A DNA stretch of 17,247 bases, from contig CALFXE010000187.1 in the NCBI GenBank assembly GCA_937927845.1, positions 1 to 17,247 of the forward strand. Direction: 5' to 3'. The position numbers were made by a program, and so were the translations under genes. Positions 1-7,765 of this stretch are shown here, piece after piece; the first letter of the stretch is position 1; each line of letters starts with the position of its first letter. The notes under the pieces were generated by a model. That model was not told where the DNA came from, ran no database searches, and was given only the letters and a program-made list of their open reading frames with translations. Source of the stretch: an uncultured Paludibacter sp. GTDB lineage: Bacteria; Bacteroidota; Bacteroidia; Bacteroidales; Paludibacteraceae.

Positions 1-180
1 GATTCCCTCTTTTTTTCGCTATTTCTTTTTATCTTTACCGGACACTAATGATTTTCAATATAAAACGGGTTAATCAAATAATAAATTATTGTAACTTCAA
101 CAACAAATTAATATTTTACAAATATCACCTATCAATCCCCCAACCATCAATTAATTTTCATCAACTTACTTAGTCGAGCC
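1..180. other. AT-rich non-coding start of window
   Basis: No reading frame or RNA gene can be supported here. The stretch lies just downstream of the IS5-like remnant, which reads leftward. A TACCGGACACTAA sequence at about 37-49 resembles ends of some Bacteroidota insertion sequences, but no partner inverted repeat is visible in the window. Confidence 0.4.
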
Positions 181-508
181 TTAAAAAGCCCCATTTAGTA
201 TTATTTTATTGTTGATTTGGTGAAACATAGAGTTTATCAAATCAACAATTTGTATTTTAAATTCGAGCCAAAAAGATGATTTCCATTTATGCATCATCCT
301 TTTGAAGTTAAATACAGCTGCAGCAAGCATCACTGTCATTGCCATTAATACGAATGCTTTCCCTTAAAATCAATAATCCTACCATCAATCGAATCGGTTT
401 TGCCGGACGACCATTGTCCAAACAATATCATGGTGAGAACGAATCTTCAAACATTTGCTAATCTACTTTATTGACCAAAATGTACATCGGATGTTTTTGG
501 TTCAACAT
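181..508 (-). pseudogene. Remnant of an IS5-like transposase, internally deleted
   Basis: Read on the minus strand, codons from 508 give MLNQKHPMYILVNKVD, a stop (TAG at 460-458), QMFEDSFSP, a second stop (TGA at 430-428), then YCLDNGRPAKPIRLMVGLLI. This is the N-terminal region typical of IS5/IS1182-type transposases (DUF772-like). Near 356-364 the sequence jumps, in another frame, to 59 codons (357-181) containing MLAAAVFNFKRMMHKWKSSF and ending in TAA. That is the usual C-terminal tail of the same proteins. The central catalytic DDE part is therefore missing. Weak similarity may extend upstream to about 540. No terminal inverted repeats or target duplication were found. The element cannot make an active transposase. 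Confidence 0.8.
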
Positions 509-572
509 ATTCTCTAATCAAAGAAACATACTGCTCTGATTTGATCAACAATCTCCCTATCATCAAGATTGA

Positions 573-605
573 CACATTAGCACATTTACCACATTACCAC
601 ATCAT
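573..605. repeat. Octamer array (CACATTnn) overlapping the cupin stop codon
   Basis: Four units of 8-9 bases (CACATTAG, CACATTTAC, CACATTAC, CACATCAT) run from 573 to 605. They overlap the cupin stop codon (complement of TCA at 602-604). The unit is the same family as the array at 1070-1125 on the other side of the gene. Confidence 0.75.
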
Positions 606-958
606 CCTTTTATCATTATCAGTAACATTTTAAATTTCTCTGTAGCATTCAGGGCATGAGGGACATTGGCTGGCATAATGATACTTTCACCTGTAATCAA
701 TTCGTGAGATTTACCATCGATAATTACTTCGCATTTGCCATCAAGTACTTGAACTATAGCATCGAAAGGTGCAGTATGTTCACTCAATGCTTCACCTTTA
801 TCAAATGCAAATAGAGTTAAATTGCCTTTTTCGTTTCTTAAAAGGATTTTACTTACAACCGAACCATCTGCATATGATACGCTATCAACAAAATTAAACT
901 TTTCACTCTTTGGGAAACCTTTACTCTGAGGAGCCGGACTGAATTTGTAATTACTCAT
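602..958 (-). CDS. Small single-domain cupin protein
   Basis: This 118-residue cytoplasmic protein is a single cupin beta-barrel. The first cupin motif is seen around residues 55-74 (GEALSEHTAPFDA, then VLDGKCEV). The second lies around 90-102 (GESIIMPANVPHA). His61 and His101 are likely metal ligands. The second His of the classical HxH pair is missing, as in many small cupin_2 proteins, so metal binding may be altered. The substrate is unknown. There is no signal peptide and no fused DNA-binding domain. The gene lies downstream of hisA on the same strand, 230 bases away, and probably uses its own promoter near 1168-1175. Tandem repeats abut both ends. The ATG at 958 is the natural start; no Shine-Dalgarno site is visible, as expected for the phylum. 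The fold is certain, the function is not. Confidence 0.88.
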   Translation of the reverse strand: MSNYKFSPAPQSKGFPKSEKFNFVDSVSYADGSVVSKILLRNEKGNLTLFAFDKGEALSEHTAPFDAIVQVLDGKCEVIIDGKSHELITGESIIMPANVPHALNATEKFKMLLIMIKG

Positions 959-1011
959 AATTTAAAATATAATTGTTTATAATTGTTTTGTTTTTATCTG
1001 AAATGGTCAAT

Positions 1012-1060
1012 GGTGATTAGTAATTAGTGATTGGTGATTGGTGATTAGTGATTAGTGATT
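1012..1060. repeat. Array of seven heptamers (GGTGATT/AGTGATT/AGTAATT)
   Basis: Exactly seven 7-bp units are contiguous: GGTGATT, AGTAATT, AGTGATT, GGTGATT, GGTGATT, AGTGATT, AGTGATT. Read on the minus strand the unit is AATCACC/AATCACT/AATTACT, the same family as the arrays at 4763-4851 and 13982-14030. On the minus strand the array ends in ATTGACCAT (1011-1003), which also closes the array at 4763-4851. It lies between the predicted cupin promoter and the cupin start. Confidence 0.9.
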
Positions 1061-1069
1061 GGTTTACAT

Positions 1070-1125
1070 CACATTTACACATTAGCACATTAACATATTG
1101 GCACATTAACATATTGGCACATTGA
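1070..1125. repeat. Array of seven octamers (CACATTAA/CATATTGG)
   Basis: Seven consecutive 8-bp units fill 1070-1125: CACATTTA, CACATTAG, CACATTAA, CATATTGG, CACATTAA, CATATTGG, CACATTGA. The 16-bp pair CACATTAA+CATATTGG is repeated twice. The array is placed only nine bases from the heptamer array, yet it has a different period. Confidence 0.9.
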
Positions 1126-1167
1126 CTACATTCTTCACAACAAATACTACTTTATTGTATTATTTTG

Positions 1168-1197
1168 CAAAAGTACTAAATTATTTAATTATAAAAA
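1168..1197 (-). promoter_or_regulatory. Predicted promoter for the cupin gene
   Basis: On the minus strand TACTTTTG (1175-1168) matches the Bacteroidota -7 consensus TAnnTTTG and is followed by C as usual. A TTTT lies 18 bases upstream (1197-1194), overlapping the 3' end of hisA. If used, the cupin mRNA would have a leader of about 200 bases that contains both repeat arrays. Confidence 0.55.
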
Positions 1198-1908
1198 GGT
1201 TTTAAGTTCAGATAATTTAATTCTACCTTCATAAATAGCCTTACCGGTAATTACTGCCGGAACATTATTTTGCTCTAAGATTTCAATATCTTTTATCGAA
1301 CTAACACCACCACTTGCAATTAAATACATTGAAGGTTCTTTATCAAGTATTTTAGAATACAGCTCTATAGCCGGTCCCGCAAGCATGCCGTCTTTACTAA
1401 TATCTGTACAAATAACCTTATTAATACCTTTATCCATATAGTTTTTCACAAAAGGGATTAAATCTAAATCGGTTGTTTCTATCCACCCTCCTACTGCAAT
1501 TTTTTCATCTTTCACATCTGCACCTAAAATTATTTTATCACCGCCATATTTTTCTATCCATGAGATAAAAATTTCAGGATTTTTCACAGCTATACTACCG
1601 CCTGTAACCATAGAAGCACCACATTCAAAAGCAATTCTCAAATCATTATCGGTCTTTAAACCACCACCAAAGTCGATAATAAGATTCGTTTTGGCTGAAA
1701 TTGCCTCAAGTACTTTGTAATTCACAATATGCTGAGCTTTAGCACCATCTAAATCAACTAAATGAAGTCGACGAATACCTGCATCTTCAAATTGTTTGGC
1801 AACTTCGAGAGGATTTTCATTGTATACGGTTTTTTGAGCATAATCACCTTGCGATAGTCTGACACATTTACCATCAATAATATCAATAGCGGGAATAATT
1901 TCAATCAT
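1189..1908 (-). CDS. hisA: Phosphoribosylformimino-5-aminoimidazole carboxamide ribotide isomerase (HisA)
   Basis: This cytoplasmic (beta/alpha)8-barrel enzyme carries out the Amadori isomerisation of ProFAR to PRFAR in histidine biosynthesis (EC 5.3.1.16). The 239-residue length is normal and the protein appears intact. Features seen are the N-terminal strand IIPAIDIIDGKCVRL with catalytic Asp9, FGGGLK at about 80-85, ILGADVKD with Asp131, the second catalytic segment CTDISKDGMLAGP with Asp169, and phosphate-binding loops IASGGVSS (about 198-205) and TGKAIYEG (about 221-228). The ATG at 1908 fits the family start exactly. A promoter-like sequence sits directly upstream at 1934-1965. No other his gene is in the window: the neighbours are a cupin gene and a divergent NADH dehydrogenase gene. 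HisF, its closest paralogue, is excluded by the N-terminal sequence and the absence of HisF's own signature. Confidence 0.96.
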   Translation of the reverse strand: MIEIIPAIDIIDGKCVRLSQGDYAQKTVYNENPLEVAKQFEDAGIRRLHLVDLDGAKAQHIVNYKVLEAISAKTNLIIDFGGGLKTDNDLRIAFECGASMVTGGSIAVKNPEIFISWIEKYGGDKIILGADVKDEKIAVGGWIETTDLDLIPFVKNYMDKGINKVICTDISKDGMLAGPAIELYSKILDKEPSMYLIASGGVSSIKDIEILEQNNVPAVITGKAIYEGRIKLSELKTFL

Positions 1909-1933
1909 TTTATCAGTATTTTTTAATGAGCTG

Positions 1934-1965
1934 CAAATTTAAGGAATTATTTCTTTAATTTTAAA
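1934..1965 (-). promoter_or_regulatory. Predicted hisA promoter
   Basis: On the minus strand TAAATTTG (1941-1934) fits the -7 consensus TAnnTTTG. A TTTA (1965-1962) lies 20 bases upstream in the -33 position. The start codon of hisA is about 25 bases downstream. Confidence 0.6.
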
Positions 1966-2018
1966 CTTTATTTATTGAGGGTTGTTATTATTGTAAGGTA
2001 TAAAAAAGATTGTTAATA

Positions 2019-3305
2019 ATGAATTTCAAAAAAGGTGATAAGGTAGTTATCATGGGTGGGGGCTTTGCAGGCTTACAATTAGCTAAAACACTACGCAAAG
2101 CCGATTTAAGGGTAATATTGGTCGACAAACAAAATCATCATCAGTTTCAGCCTTTGTTTTATCAGGTTGCAAGCGGTCGATTGGAACCATCAAGTATCTC
2201 ATTTCCATTCAGAAAGATATTTCAAAGTAGCAAAAGTGTAGATTTTCGTATGACAGACATTCGGAGAATAATTCCTGAAGAAAATAAATTAGTTACAAGT
2301 TTCGATAGAACAATTACTTATGATCATTTAGTAATAGCAACAGGTTGCAAAACAAATTTCTTCGGTAATGAGGATGTTAAAAAACATGCTTTTGCAATGA
2401 AGACTACACAGGATTCTATTGATATCAGAAATAAAATTCTTTTCAGTTTTGAGAAAGAGATATTTGCAAAGCCTGAAGAAAAACAAGCATGGATGAATAT
2501 TGTAATTGTCGGTGCAGGTCCGACCGGCGTAGAATTATCAGGAGCATTTGCCGAATTAAAAAACAATGTATTTCCTAAAGATTATCACAATGTGGATTTT
2601 TCTAAATTCAATATAATATTAGTTGAAGGCAGCAAAAACACATTAAACAATATGAGTAAAGCATCACATAAGGCTTCAAAAGAATATCTTGAAAGTTTGG
2701 GTGTGATTGTAAAAACTGAAACTATACTTAAAAGTTACGATGGGAAAAAAGCTGTTTTAAGTAATGGGGAAGAAATTCCATCAAGAAATTTGATATGGGC
2801 TGCAGGGGTAACAGGAAATACAATTGAAGGATTAGAGAAAGCTGAGTTGGTACATAACAGATATGTGGTCGACCGAACCAACAAACTACTGAATTATGAT
2901 AATATTTATGCTTTAGGTGACGTTGCATACATGGAAACGCCCTTATATCCTAAAGGACATCCTCAAGTGGCTAATGTCGCTATTAATCAGGCGAAAAACT
3001 TAGGTAAAAACATCTTAGCTTCGTTGAAAAATCCTGATTTAAACCCAAAACAATATGAATATTTAGATTTGGGTATGATGGCAACAATAGGTAAACACAA
3101 GGCTGTTGTAGAATTACCGTTCATAAAGTTTAAAGGACCGTTGGCTTGGTATGTTTGGATGTTTCTTCATTTAATGCTGATTTTAAGTGTTAGAAATAAA
3201 TTAGTTATATTCTTCAATTGGGCTTGGAGTTATTTCACAAAGGATACTTCATTAAGGCTGATAACTTATATTGACTACGAAAAAGATAATGTGGTTGATA
3301 ATTGA
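2019..3305 (+). CDS. ndh: Type II NADH:quinone dehydrogenase (NDH-2), FAD-dependent
   Basis: This single-subunit peripheral membrane flavoenzyme passes electrons from NADH to the quinone pool without pumping protons. The protein (428 residues from ATG 2019) has an N-terminal FAD-binding Rossmann motif VVIMGGGFAGLQLAK (about residues 8-22) and the NDH-2 segment HHQFQPLFYQVASG. A second dinucleotide motif IVIVGAGPTGVELSGAFAEL (about 160-180) binds NADH, and the late FAD contact is IYALGDVAYME. The C-terminus is rich in aromatic and hydrophobic residues (PLAWYVWMFLHLMLIL) and would hold the enzyme on the cytoplasmic face of the inner membrane. A start at TTG 2010 would add only three residues; ATG 2019 is preferred. 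Nothing else respiratory is nearby, and hisA is divergent. Family assignment is firm; the quinone used and physiological role are inferred. Confidence 0.93.
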   Translation: MNFKKGDKVVIMGGGFAGLQLAKTLRKADLRVILVDKQNHHQFQPLFYQVASGRLEPSSISFPFRKIFQSSKSVDFRMTDIRRIIPEENKLVTSFDRTITYDHLVIATGCKTNFFGNEDVKKHAFAMKTTQDSIDIRNKILFSFEKEIFAKPEEKQAWMNIVIVGAGPTGVELSGAFAELKNNVFPKDYHNVDFSKFNIILVEGSKNTLNNMSKASHKASKEYLESLGVIVKTETILKSYDGKKAVLSNGEEIPSRNLIWAAGVTGNTIEGLEKAELVHNRYVVDRTNKLLNYDNIYALGDVAYMETPLYPKGHPQVANVAINQAKNLGKNILASLKNPDLNPKQYEYLDLGMMATIGKHKAVVELPFIKFKGPLAWYVWMFLHLMLILSVRNKLVIFFNWAWSYFTKDTSLRLITYIDYEKDNVVDN

Positions 3306-3310
3306 GAAAT

Positions 3311-3328
3311 GTAGGAATAGTAGGAATT
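3311..3328. repeat. Short 9-bp tandem duplication after ndh
   Basis: GTAGGAATA (3311-3319) is followed directly by GTAGGAATT (3320-3328), beginning six bases after the ndh stop codon. It is minor on its own, but it fits the local habit of tandem repeats directly behind stop codons. Confidence 0.6.
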
Positions 3329-3346
3329 TAGAATGATTTTTTGTTT

Positions 3347-3354
3347 TATCTTTG
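3347..3354 (+). promoter_or_regulatory. Predicted -7 element for the MFS gene
   Basis: TATCTTTG matches TAnnTTTG perfectly and is followed by TGGG. A convincing -33 element is lacking; the best is TTTA at 3327-3330 with a short 16-base spacer. It leaves a leader of roughly 12 bases and thereby argues for the ATG at 3374 as start. Confidence 0.55.
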
Positions 3355-3373
3355 TGGGTCAAAATTTAAAATA

Positions 3374-4762
3374 ATGACTTGGACAAAGGCTCAAATATCT
3401 ATTCTTATTATTGTTGCTGTAATCTCTTTTATAGGTACGTTTTTAATTTCATCAATTAATATAGCTATTCCTTCGATTGAGAAGACTTTCAACTTAGATG
3501 CTATAGCTTTAAGTTGGGTTATTACAGCTTATTTACTTTCATCTGCCATTTTCCTATTGCCGGTTGGCAGAATTGGAGATATAATCGGAATTAGGAATGT
3601 ATTCAAAATCGGCATTGTTATCTTCACTATTTCATCTCTATTATCCGGTATTGCTTTTTCTGGCAGCTTGTTAATTACATTTAGATTTATACAAGGAATT
3701 GGAGCAGCTTTAACAAATACAACAGGCTCGGCTATTTTAGTTTCTGCTTTTGTACCTGAACATAGGGGCAGAGTTTTAGGTGTGTCTGTATCAGCTACTT
3801 ACTTAGGGTTGTCATTAGGACCTTTTTTGGGAGGTATACTGACACAATATTTAGGATGGCAATCGATTTTCATAATATCATTTATATTAGGTGTCTTTTC
3901 TACAATTGCTGCTTTCAAATATCTTAAAAAAGAAAAACTAAAAACAATTACTTTCAGGCAATTCGACTGGCAAGGTACATTGTTGTTTATGCTTGGATTA
4001 GTGTTATTGGTGATTGGCTCCACAAAAATACCAAGTATCATTGGTTGGATTTCAATATGTTCAGGTATTTTACTTCTAATAATATTTTGGTTATTCGAGA
4101 ATAAAATTCAGATACCAATTTTCGAAACTAAATTATTTGCTAAAAATAAGTTGTTTGCATATTCAAATATAGCTGCACTTATCAACTATAGCGCAACTTC
4201 TGCAATTGTGTTTCTTCTCAGTATATATCTTCAAAAAACACAAGGCTTATCTCCAAAAGAAGCGGGAATGATATTGGTTGCACAGCCTGTAATCATGGCT
4301 ATTTTCTCTCCGATTGCCGGTCGCTTATCCGATAAAATTCAAGCAAGACATCTATCATCACTTGGTATGTTACTCTGTGCTACCGGATTGGCAATGTTCA
4401 GTATGCTAAAGGAAAATTCTTCTATCGGATATATAATTTTCGTTTTAGTATGGGTTGGATTTGGATTTGCGTTGTTTTCATCACCAAATATGAGTAGTAT
4501 CATGGGGTCGGTCGACAAGCAAAGATTGGGATTTGCTTCCGGCACTGCTGCCACTATGCGTGTTTTGGGTCAGATGACAAGCATGACGATAATTACTTTG
4601 TTTTTTGCAAGTCTCTTTAATGGTAATACAATAGAGTTAGTAGATAATGCTGTATTTATGAAGGTAATAAGATATGGATTTGGGAGTTTTTCAGTATTAT
4701 GTTTTATAGGAATATTTTTTTCATTTAAGAGAGGAACAGGTTTGAGGGAAAATGTGATTTAA
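3374..4762 (+). CDS. MFS transporter, DHA2-type (14-helix) drug exporter
   Basis: This inner-membrane proton-driven antiporter of the EmrB/QacA-like DHA2 group has 462 residues from ATG 3374. Hydrophobic segments run through the whole protein, and the length and the central basic linker FENKIQIPIFETKLFAKNK between helix groups fit 14 helices. Helix 1 reads FLISSINIAIPSI, followed by the loop ALSWVITAYLL. The family motif A is GRIGDIIGIRNVF after helix 2. The motif C antiporter signature in helix 5 is ATYLGLSLGPFLGGIL. The acidic residue usual in the helix 1 motif of DHA2 exporters (LDxTIVNVALP) is absent here, which may affect substrate range or coupling. An in-frame TTG at 3341 lies upstream of the predicted promoter and is rejected. 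Substrate is unknown. The gene is not close enough to its neighbours to prove an operon. Confidence 0.9.
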   Translation: MTWTKAQISILIIVAVISFIGTFLISSINIAIPSIEKTFNLDAIALSWVITAYLLSSAIFLLPVGRIGDIIGIRNVFKIGIVIFTISSLLSGIAFSGSLLITFRFIQGIGAALTNTTGSAILVSAFVPEHRGRVLGVSVSATYLGLSLGPFLGGILTQYLGWQSIFIISFILGVFSTIAAFKYLKKEKLKTITFRQFDWQGTLLFMLGLVLLVIGSTKIPSIIGWISICSGILLLIIFWLFENKIQIPIFETKLFAKNKLFAYSNIAALINYSATSAIVFLLSIYLQKTQGLSPKEAGMILVAQPVIMAIFSPIAGRLSDKIQARHLSSLGMLLCATGLAMFSMLKENSSIGYIIFVLVWVGFGFALFSSPNMSSIMGSVDKQRLGFASGTAATMRVLGQMTSMTIITLFFASLFNGNTIELVDNAVFMKVIRYGFGSFSVLCFIGIFFSFKRGTGLRENVI

Positions 4763-4851
4763 ACCATTTACCATTTTACTATTTACTATTTACTATTTAC
4801 TATTTACTATTTACTATTTACTATTTACTATTTACTAATTACTAATTACTA
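4763..4851. repeat. Heptamer array with nine perfect TTTACTA copies
   Basis: The array begins directly after the MFS stop codon with ACCATTTACC, then has nine perfect TTTACTA units (4775-4837) and two ATTACTA units (4838-4851). It ends in ATTGACCAT. The last unit is about 37 bases before the start codon of the hydrolase gene. It is the most homogeneous array in the window and so probably the youngest or most active in slippage. Confidence 0.95.
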
Positions 4852-4887
4852 TTGACCATAGGAAAATATATAAATAAATTAAAAATC

Positions 4888-6408
4888 ATGATAAGAAGAG
4901 TTTTTACTAATGTATTAATAGTGTTTTTATTAGGGTTTGGTTTCAGTTTGAATGCCCAAAATAACAAGCGTGAAATGCGTGCTGCATGGATAGCTACAGT
5001 TGAAAATATCGACTGGCCCAAAACAAGAGGTAATGTGCTCGAGCAGCAAGCTGATTTAGTTAAGATGCTTGATGAATTGCATAAAAGTAATTTCAACACT
5101 GTAGTTTTTCAGGTACGACCTACCGCCGATGCGCTGTATTATTCAACATTAGAGCCATGGTCGAAATATCTTACCGGTCAGCAAGGTAAAGCTCCCCTCC
5201 CCTTTTTCGATCCGCTACAGTTTATAATCGAAGAAGCACACAAACGATGTATGGAGGTGCATGTATGGATTAATCCTTATCGAGTTTTGAATGGTGATAA
5301 AATTTCGGCATTAAGTCAGAACCACATTTATCACACAAATAAAAATCTGATATTGGAGTATGGAGGCAAATATTATTTTAATCCGGGTTTGAATGAAACC
5401 AGAAAATTTCTAAATGATGTTGTAAAAGACATAGTAGAAAGATACGATTTAGATGCTATACATATGGACGATTACTTCTATCCATATCCGATAGCAGGTA
5501 AGAAATTTCCTGATGATGAAACATTTAAACAGTTTCCACGAGGGTTTACTAATAAAGAAGATTGGCGTAGAAATAATGTCAACATGGTCATAGCTGAATT
5601 ACAAAGTACCATTAAAGGTATCAAACCATGGGTAGATTTCGGCATTTCACCTTTTGGAGTTTGGAGAAATGATAATGTCGACAGTAGAGGCTCGGCAACA
5701 AGAGCCGGAGTTCAGAATTACGATGACTTATATGCTGATATCTTAAAATGGCTGAAAGAAGGTACTATTGATTATGTGGTGCCTCAACTATATTGGGAAA
5801 TAGGTAAAAAAGTAGCAGATTATAAGATACTTATAGAATGGTGGTCGAAAAACTCATACAACAAAAACCTGTATATAGGTTTATATTCATCAGCATTGGA
5901 ATTCAAAAAAGAGCCGGAATGGAAAACTCCAAATGAAATAGCTCGTCAGTTGCGACTAAATAAAAACTATCCTGAAGTTGACGGGGCAATGTTTTTCAGT
6001 GCAAAATCGATAATAAAGAATCTTCAAGGATTGAATGACAGCTTGCAAACAGATTTCTACAAGCATAAGGCTATTTGTCCGGAGAATCGAAATATAATGG
6101 GACTATTGGCACATCAGCCTGAGAATATCAGGATACTTAAAGATCACAAAGATGCAATTTTGATATGGGATGAAATATGTGAACAAGAAGGTTCGGAGAT
6201 ATCCTATTATGTAGTTTACGCTTTTAAAGGGAAGAAAGTCGGCGACCTACAAGATGCTGCCAATATACTTACGTTTACAAGAGAAAATTATATCGATCTA
6301 CAAAAACACATACCTGATATAAAAGGATATTACACTTTTGTAGTTACTGCCGTAAATAAATATAGAAAAGAAAGCATACCTAAATATGGAGTAACAAGGA
6401 AAATGTGA
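4888..6408 (+). CDS. Secreted GHL10 (glycosyl hydrolase-like 10, DUF187) family protein
   Basis: This exported glycoside hydrolase-like protein has 506 residues from ATG 4888. Residues 1-24 form a signal peptide ending LNA-Q. The GHL10 barrel follows, starting REMRAAWIATVENIDWP (about 28-44), with QVRPTADALYY, the strand HVWINPYRVLNG (Asn129, Tyr131, Arg132) and IHMDDYFYPYP (Asp194, Asp195) as the likely acidic active-site segment. DFGISPFGVWRN and PQLYWEIGKKVADY come later. The last hundred or so residues (LLAHQPENIRIL to the end) look like a fibronectin III-type domain. In Escherichia coli the relative DigH (YddW) cleaves denuded peptidoglycan glycans, so a cell-wall role is possible but inferred. 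A TTG at 4852 would place 12 odd residues before the signal peptide and is rejected. No clear promoter is seen, and the repeat array sits immediately upstream. Confidence 0.9.
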   Translation: MIRRVFTNVLIVFLLGFGFSLNAQNNKREMRAAWIATVENIDWPKTRGNVLEQQADLVKMLDELHKSNFNTVVFQVRPTADALYYSTLEPWSKYLTGQQGKAPLPFFDPLQFIIEEAHKRCMEVHVWINPYRVLNGDKISALSQNHIYHTNKNLILEYGGKYYFNPGLNETRKFLNDVVKDIVERYDLDAIHMDDYFYPYPIAGKKFPDDETFKQFPRGFTNKEDWRRNNVNMVIAELQSTIKGIKPWVDFGISPFGVWRNDNVDSRGSATRAGVQNYDDLYADILKWLKEGTIDYVVPQLYWEIGKKVADYKILIEWWSKNSYNKNLYIGLYSSALEFKKEPEWKTPNEIARQLRLNKNYPEVDGAMFFSAKSIIKNLQGLNDSLQTDFYKHKAICPENRNIMGLLAHQPENIRILKDHKDAILIWDEICEQEGSEISYYVVYAFKGKKVGDLQDAANILTFTRENYIDLQKHIPDIKGYYTFVVTAVNKYRKESIPKYGVTRKM

Positions 6409-6443
6409 GTCATATTACTACATTTATTCGTTTCTATTTTTTA

Positions 6444-6475
6444 TTTGTTCATAATAATTAAAATCCATACTTTTG
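6444..6475 (+). promoter_or_regulatory. Consensus promoter for the acyltransferase gene
   Basis: TTTG (6444-6447), a 20-base spacer and TACTTTTG (6468-6475) make a full match to the Bacteroidota primary sigma consensus. Transcription would start about 6480-6483, giving a leader of under 20 bases before ATG 6500. This is the best promoter in the window. Confidence 0.75.
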
Positions 6476-6499
6476 TGGCTTTTATTCAAATCTGACAAA

Positions 6500-7612
6500 A
6501 TGAATTATAACAAATTCTCTACAAAACCTCATTATCAGATATTAGACGGACTTCGTGGTGTAGCAGCTGTCATAGTGGTTCTATTTCATCTTACAGAGCC
6601 TCTCGCAACTAATAATCTCGATAATATTGTTAATCACGGGTATTTGGCAGTTGATTTTTTCTTTCTTCTATCAGGTTTTGTAATTGGTTATGCTTATGAT
6701 GACCGCTGGACAAAATTAACTTTTGGAGGATTTATGAAAAGGCGTCTTGTAAGATTGCAACCGCTTGTAATATTAGGTATGACTTTAGGTGCAATTGGTT
6801 TTTATTTCACAGATTCAACTATATGGCCTCTTATTCACACAATTCCGGTTTGGCAAGTGCTTATTGTAATGTTAATAGGTTATACACTGATACCTATTCC
6901 ACTTTCGATGGACATACGGGGTTGGGAGGAAATGCATCCATTAAATAGCGTAGGTTGGTCATTGTTTTTTGAATACATAGTGAATATTCTATATGCACTC
7001 GGTTTAAGAAAGTTATCTAAAAAGGCTCTAACTGTTTTTGTGATACTGACAGGTGCATTACTCGTTCATTTAGCTTTAACAAGTGAAAGTGGAGATGTTA
7101 CAGGAGGTTGGACACTTAATTTTCAGCATATGAGAGTTGGAATTACCCGTGTTTTATTTCCTTTCTTTGCAGGTCTGCTTATGTCGCGAGTGGTAAGACC
7201 GGCAAAAATTAAAAATGCATTTCTTTGGAGTAGTTTGTTACTCACAGCCGTATTGATTATGCCACGAATAGGTGGTGCTGAACATCTATGGATGAATGGA
7301 TTATATGAATCGTTTTGTATTATAATCGTATTCCCTATTATAATATATTTAGGTGCCGGTGGTATTCTGCACAATAAAGCTGAACAGAAAATCAGCAAAT
7401 TTCTTGGCGATTTATCTTATCCGCTATATATGACGCATTATGTACTTGTGTATTTTCATGTTGCATGGGTTAGTAACAACGAGGGTATCACAATATTACA
7501 AGCTCTACCTGTTGCTATGCTTACATTGGTTGGAACTATTATTTTAGCTTATGTCAGTTTAAAGTTTTTCGACGAACCAATAAGAAAATGGCTAAGGAAG
7601 AAGTTGAAATAA
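6500..7612 (+). CDS. Membrane acyltransferase 3 family protein (OafA/YrhL type)
   Basis: This polytopic inner-membrane protein of 370 residues belongs to the acyltransferase 3 family, which moves acetyl or other acyl groups onto extracytoplasmic sugars such as O-antigen, exopolysaccharide or peptidoglycan. The signature at the first helix is seen as ILDGLRGVAAVIVVLFH (residues about 14-30), with the conserved Arg19 and the catalytic-type His30. GYLAVDFFFLLSGFVIGY follows, then FMKRRLVRLQPL at about 78-89. NSVGWSLFFEY, in the middle, and LSYPLYMTHYV, near the C-terminus, are also typical. Around ten hydrophobic segments can be seen. There is no SGNH hydrolase domain fused at the C-terminus. 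ATG 6500 is chosen because a TTG at 6473 would fall inside the promoter. The acceptor is unknown and no glycan cluster surrounds the gene. Confidence 0.9.
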   Translation: MNYNKFSTKPHYQILDGLRGVAAVIVVLFHLTEPLATNNLDNIVNHGYLAVDFFFLLSGFVIGYAYDDRWTKLTFGGFMKRRLVRLQPLVILGMTLGAIGFYFTDSTIWPLIHTIPVWQVLIVMLIGYTLIPIPLSMDIRGWEEMHPLNSVGWSLFFEYIVNILYALGLRKLSKKALTVFVILTGALLVHLALTSESGDVTGGWTLNFQHMRVGITRVLFPFFAGLLMSRVVRPAKIKNAFLWSSLLLTAVLIMPRIGGAEHLWMNGLYESFCIIIVFPIIIYLGAGGILHNKAEQKISKFLGDLSYPLYMTHYVLVYFHVAWVSNNEGITILQALPVAMLTLVGTIILAYVSLKFFDEPIRKWLRKKLK

Positions 7613-7713
7613 ATACACAAATATATCGATTTTATATTCCATATTTTAATTTTTAATATTCTCAATAAGATACACCAAGAAACTATTCCATTATTAAAGT
7701 TTCCTAATTTATA

Positions 7714-7746
7714 ATTATACATCATTGATTATATGCATTATACATC
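7714..7746. repeat. Two direct copies of ATTATACATC, 23 bp apart
   Basis: ATTATACATC occurs at 7714-7723 and again at 7737-7746, a distance of 23 bp, which places both copies near the same face of the helix. They lie 20-50 bp upstream of the predicted tetR -33 region. They could be a binding site for an activator, but in AT-rich DNA such repeats also arise by chance. Confidence 0.4.
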
Positions 7747-7765
7747 TAATTAATGTTTTTTAATA

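Noticed and set aside
37..49. End of another insertion sequence (TACCGGACACTAA)
   Set aside because: It resembles some IS ends from the phylum by memory only; there is no partner repeat or transposase in the window to support it.
1012..1125. CRISPR array
   Set aside because: Units of 7 and 8 bases directly abut with no spacers; these are simple tandem repeats.
2324..2928. Leftward frames opposite the NADH dehydrogenase gene
   Set aside because: They are antisense to a well-conserved gene and show no family features.
3341..3373. TTG start for the MFS gene at 3341
   Set aside because: The added 11 residues overlap a perfect -7 promoter element, so the transcript would start after this codon.
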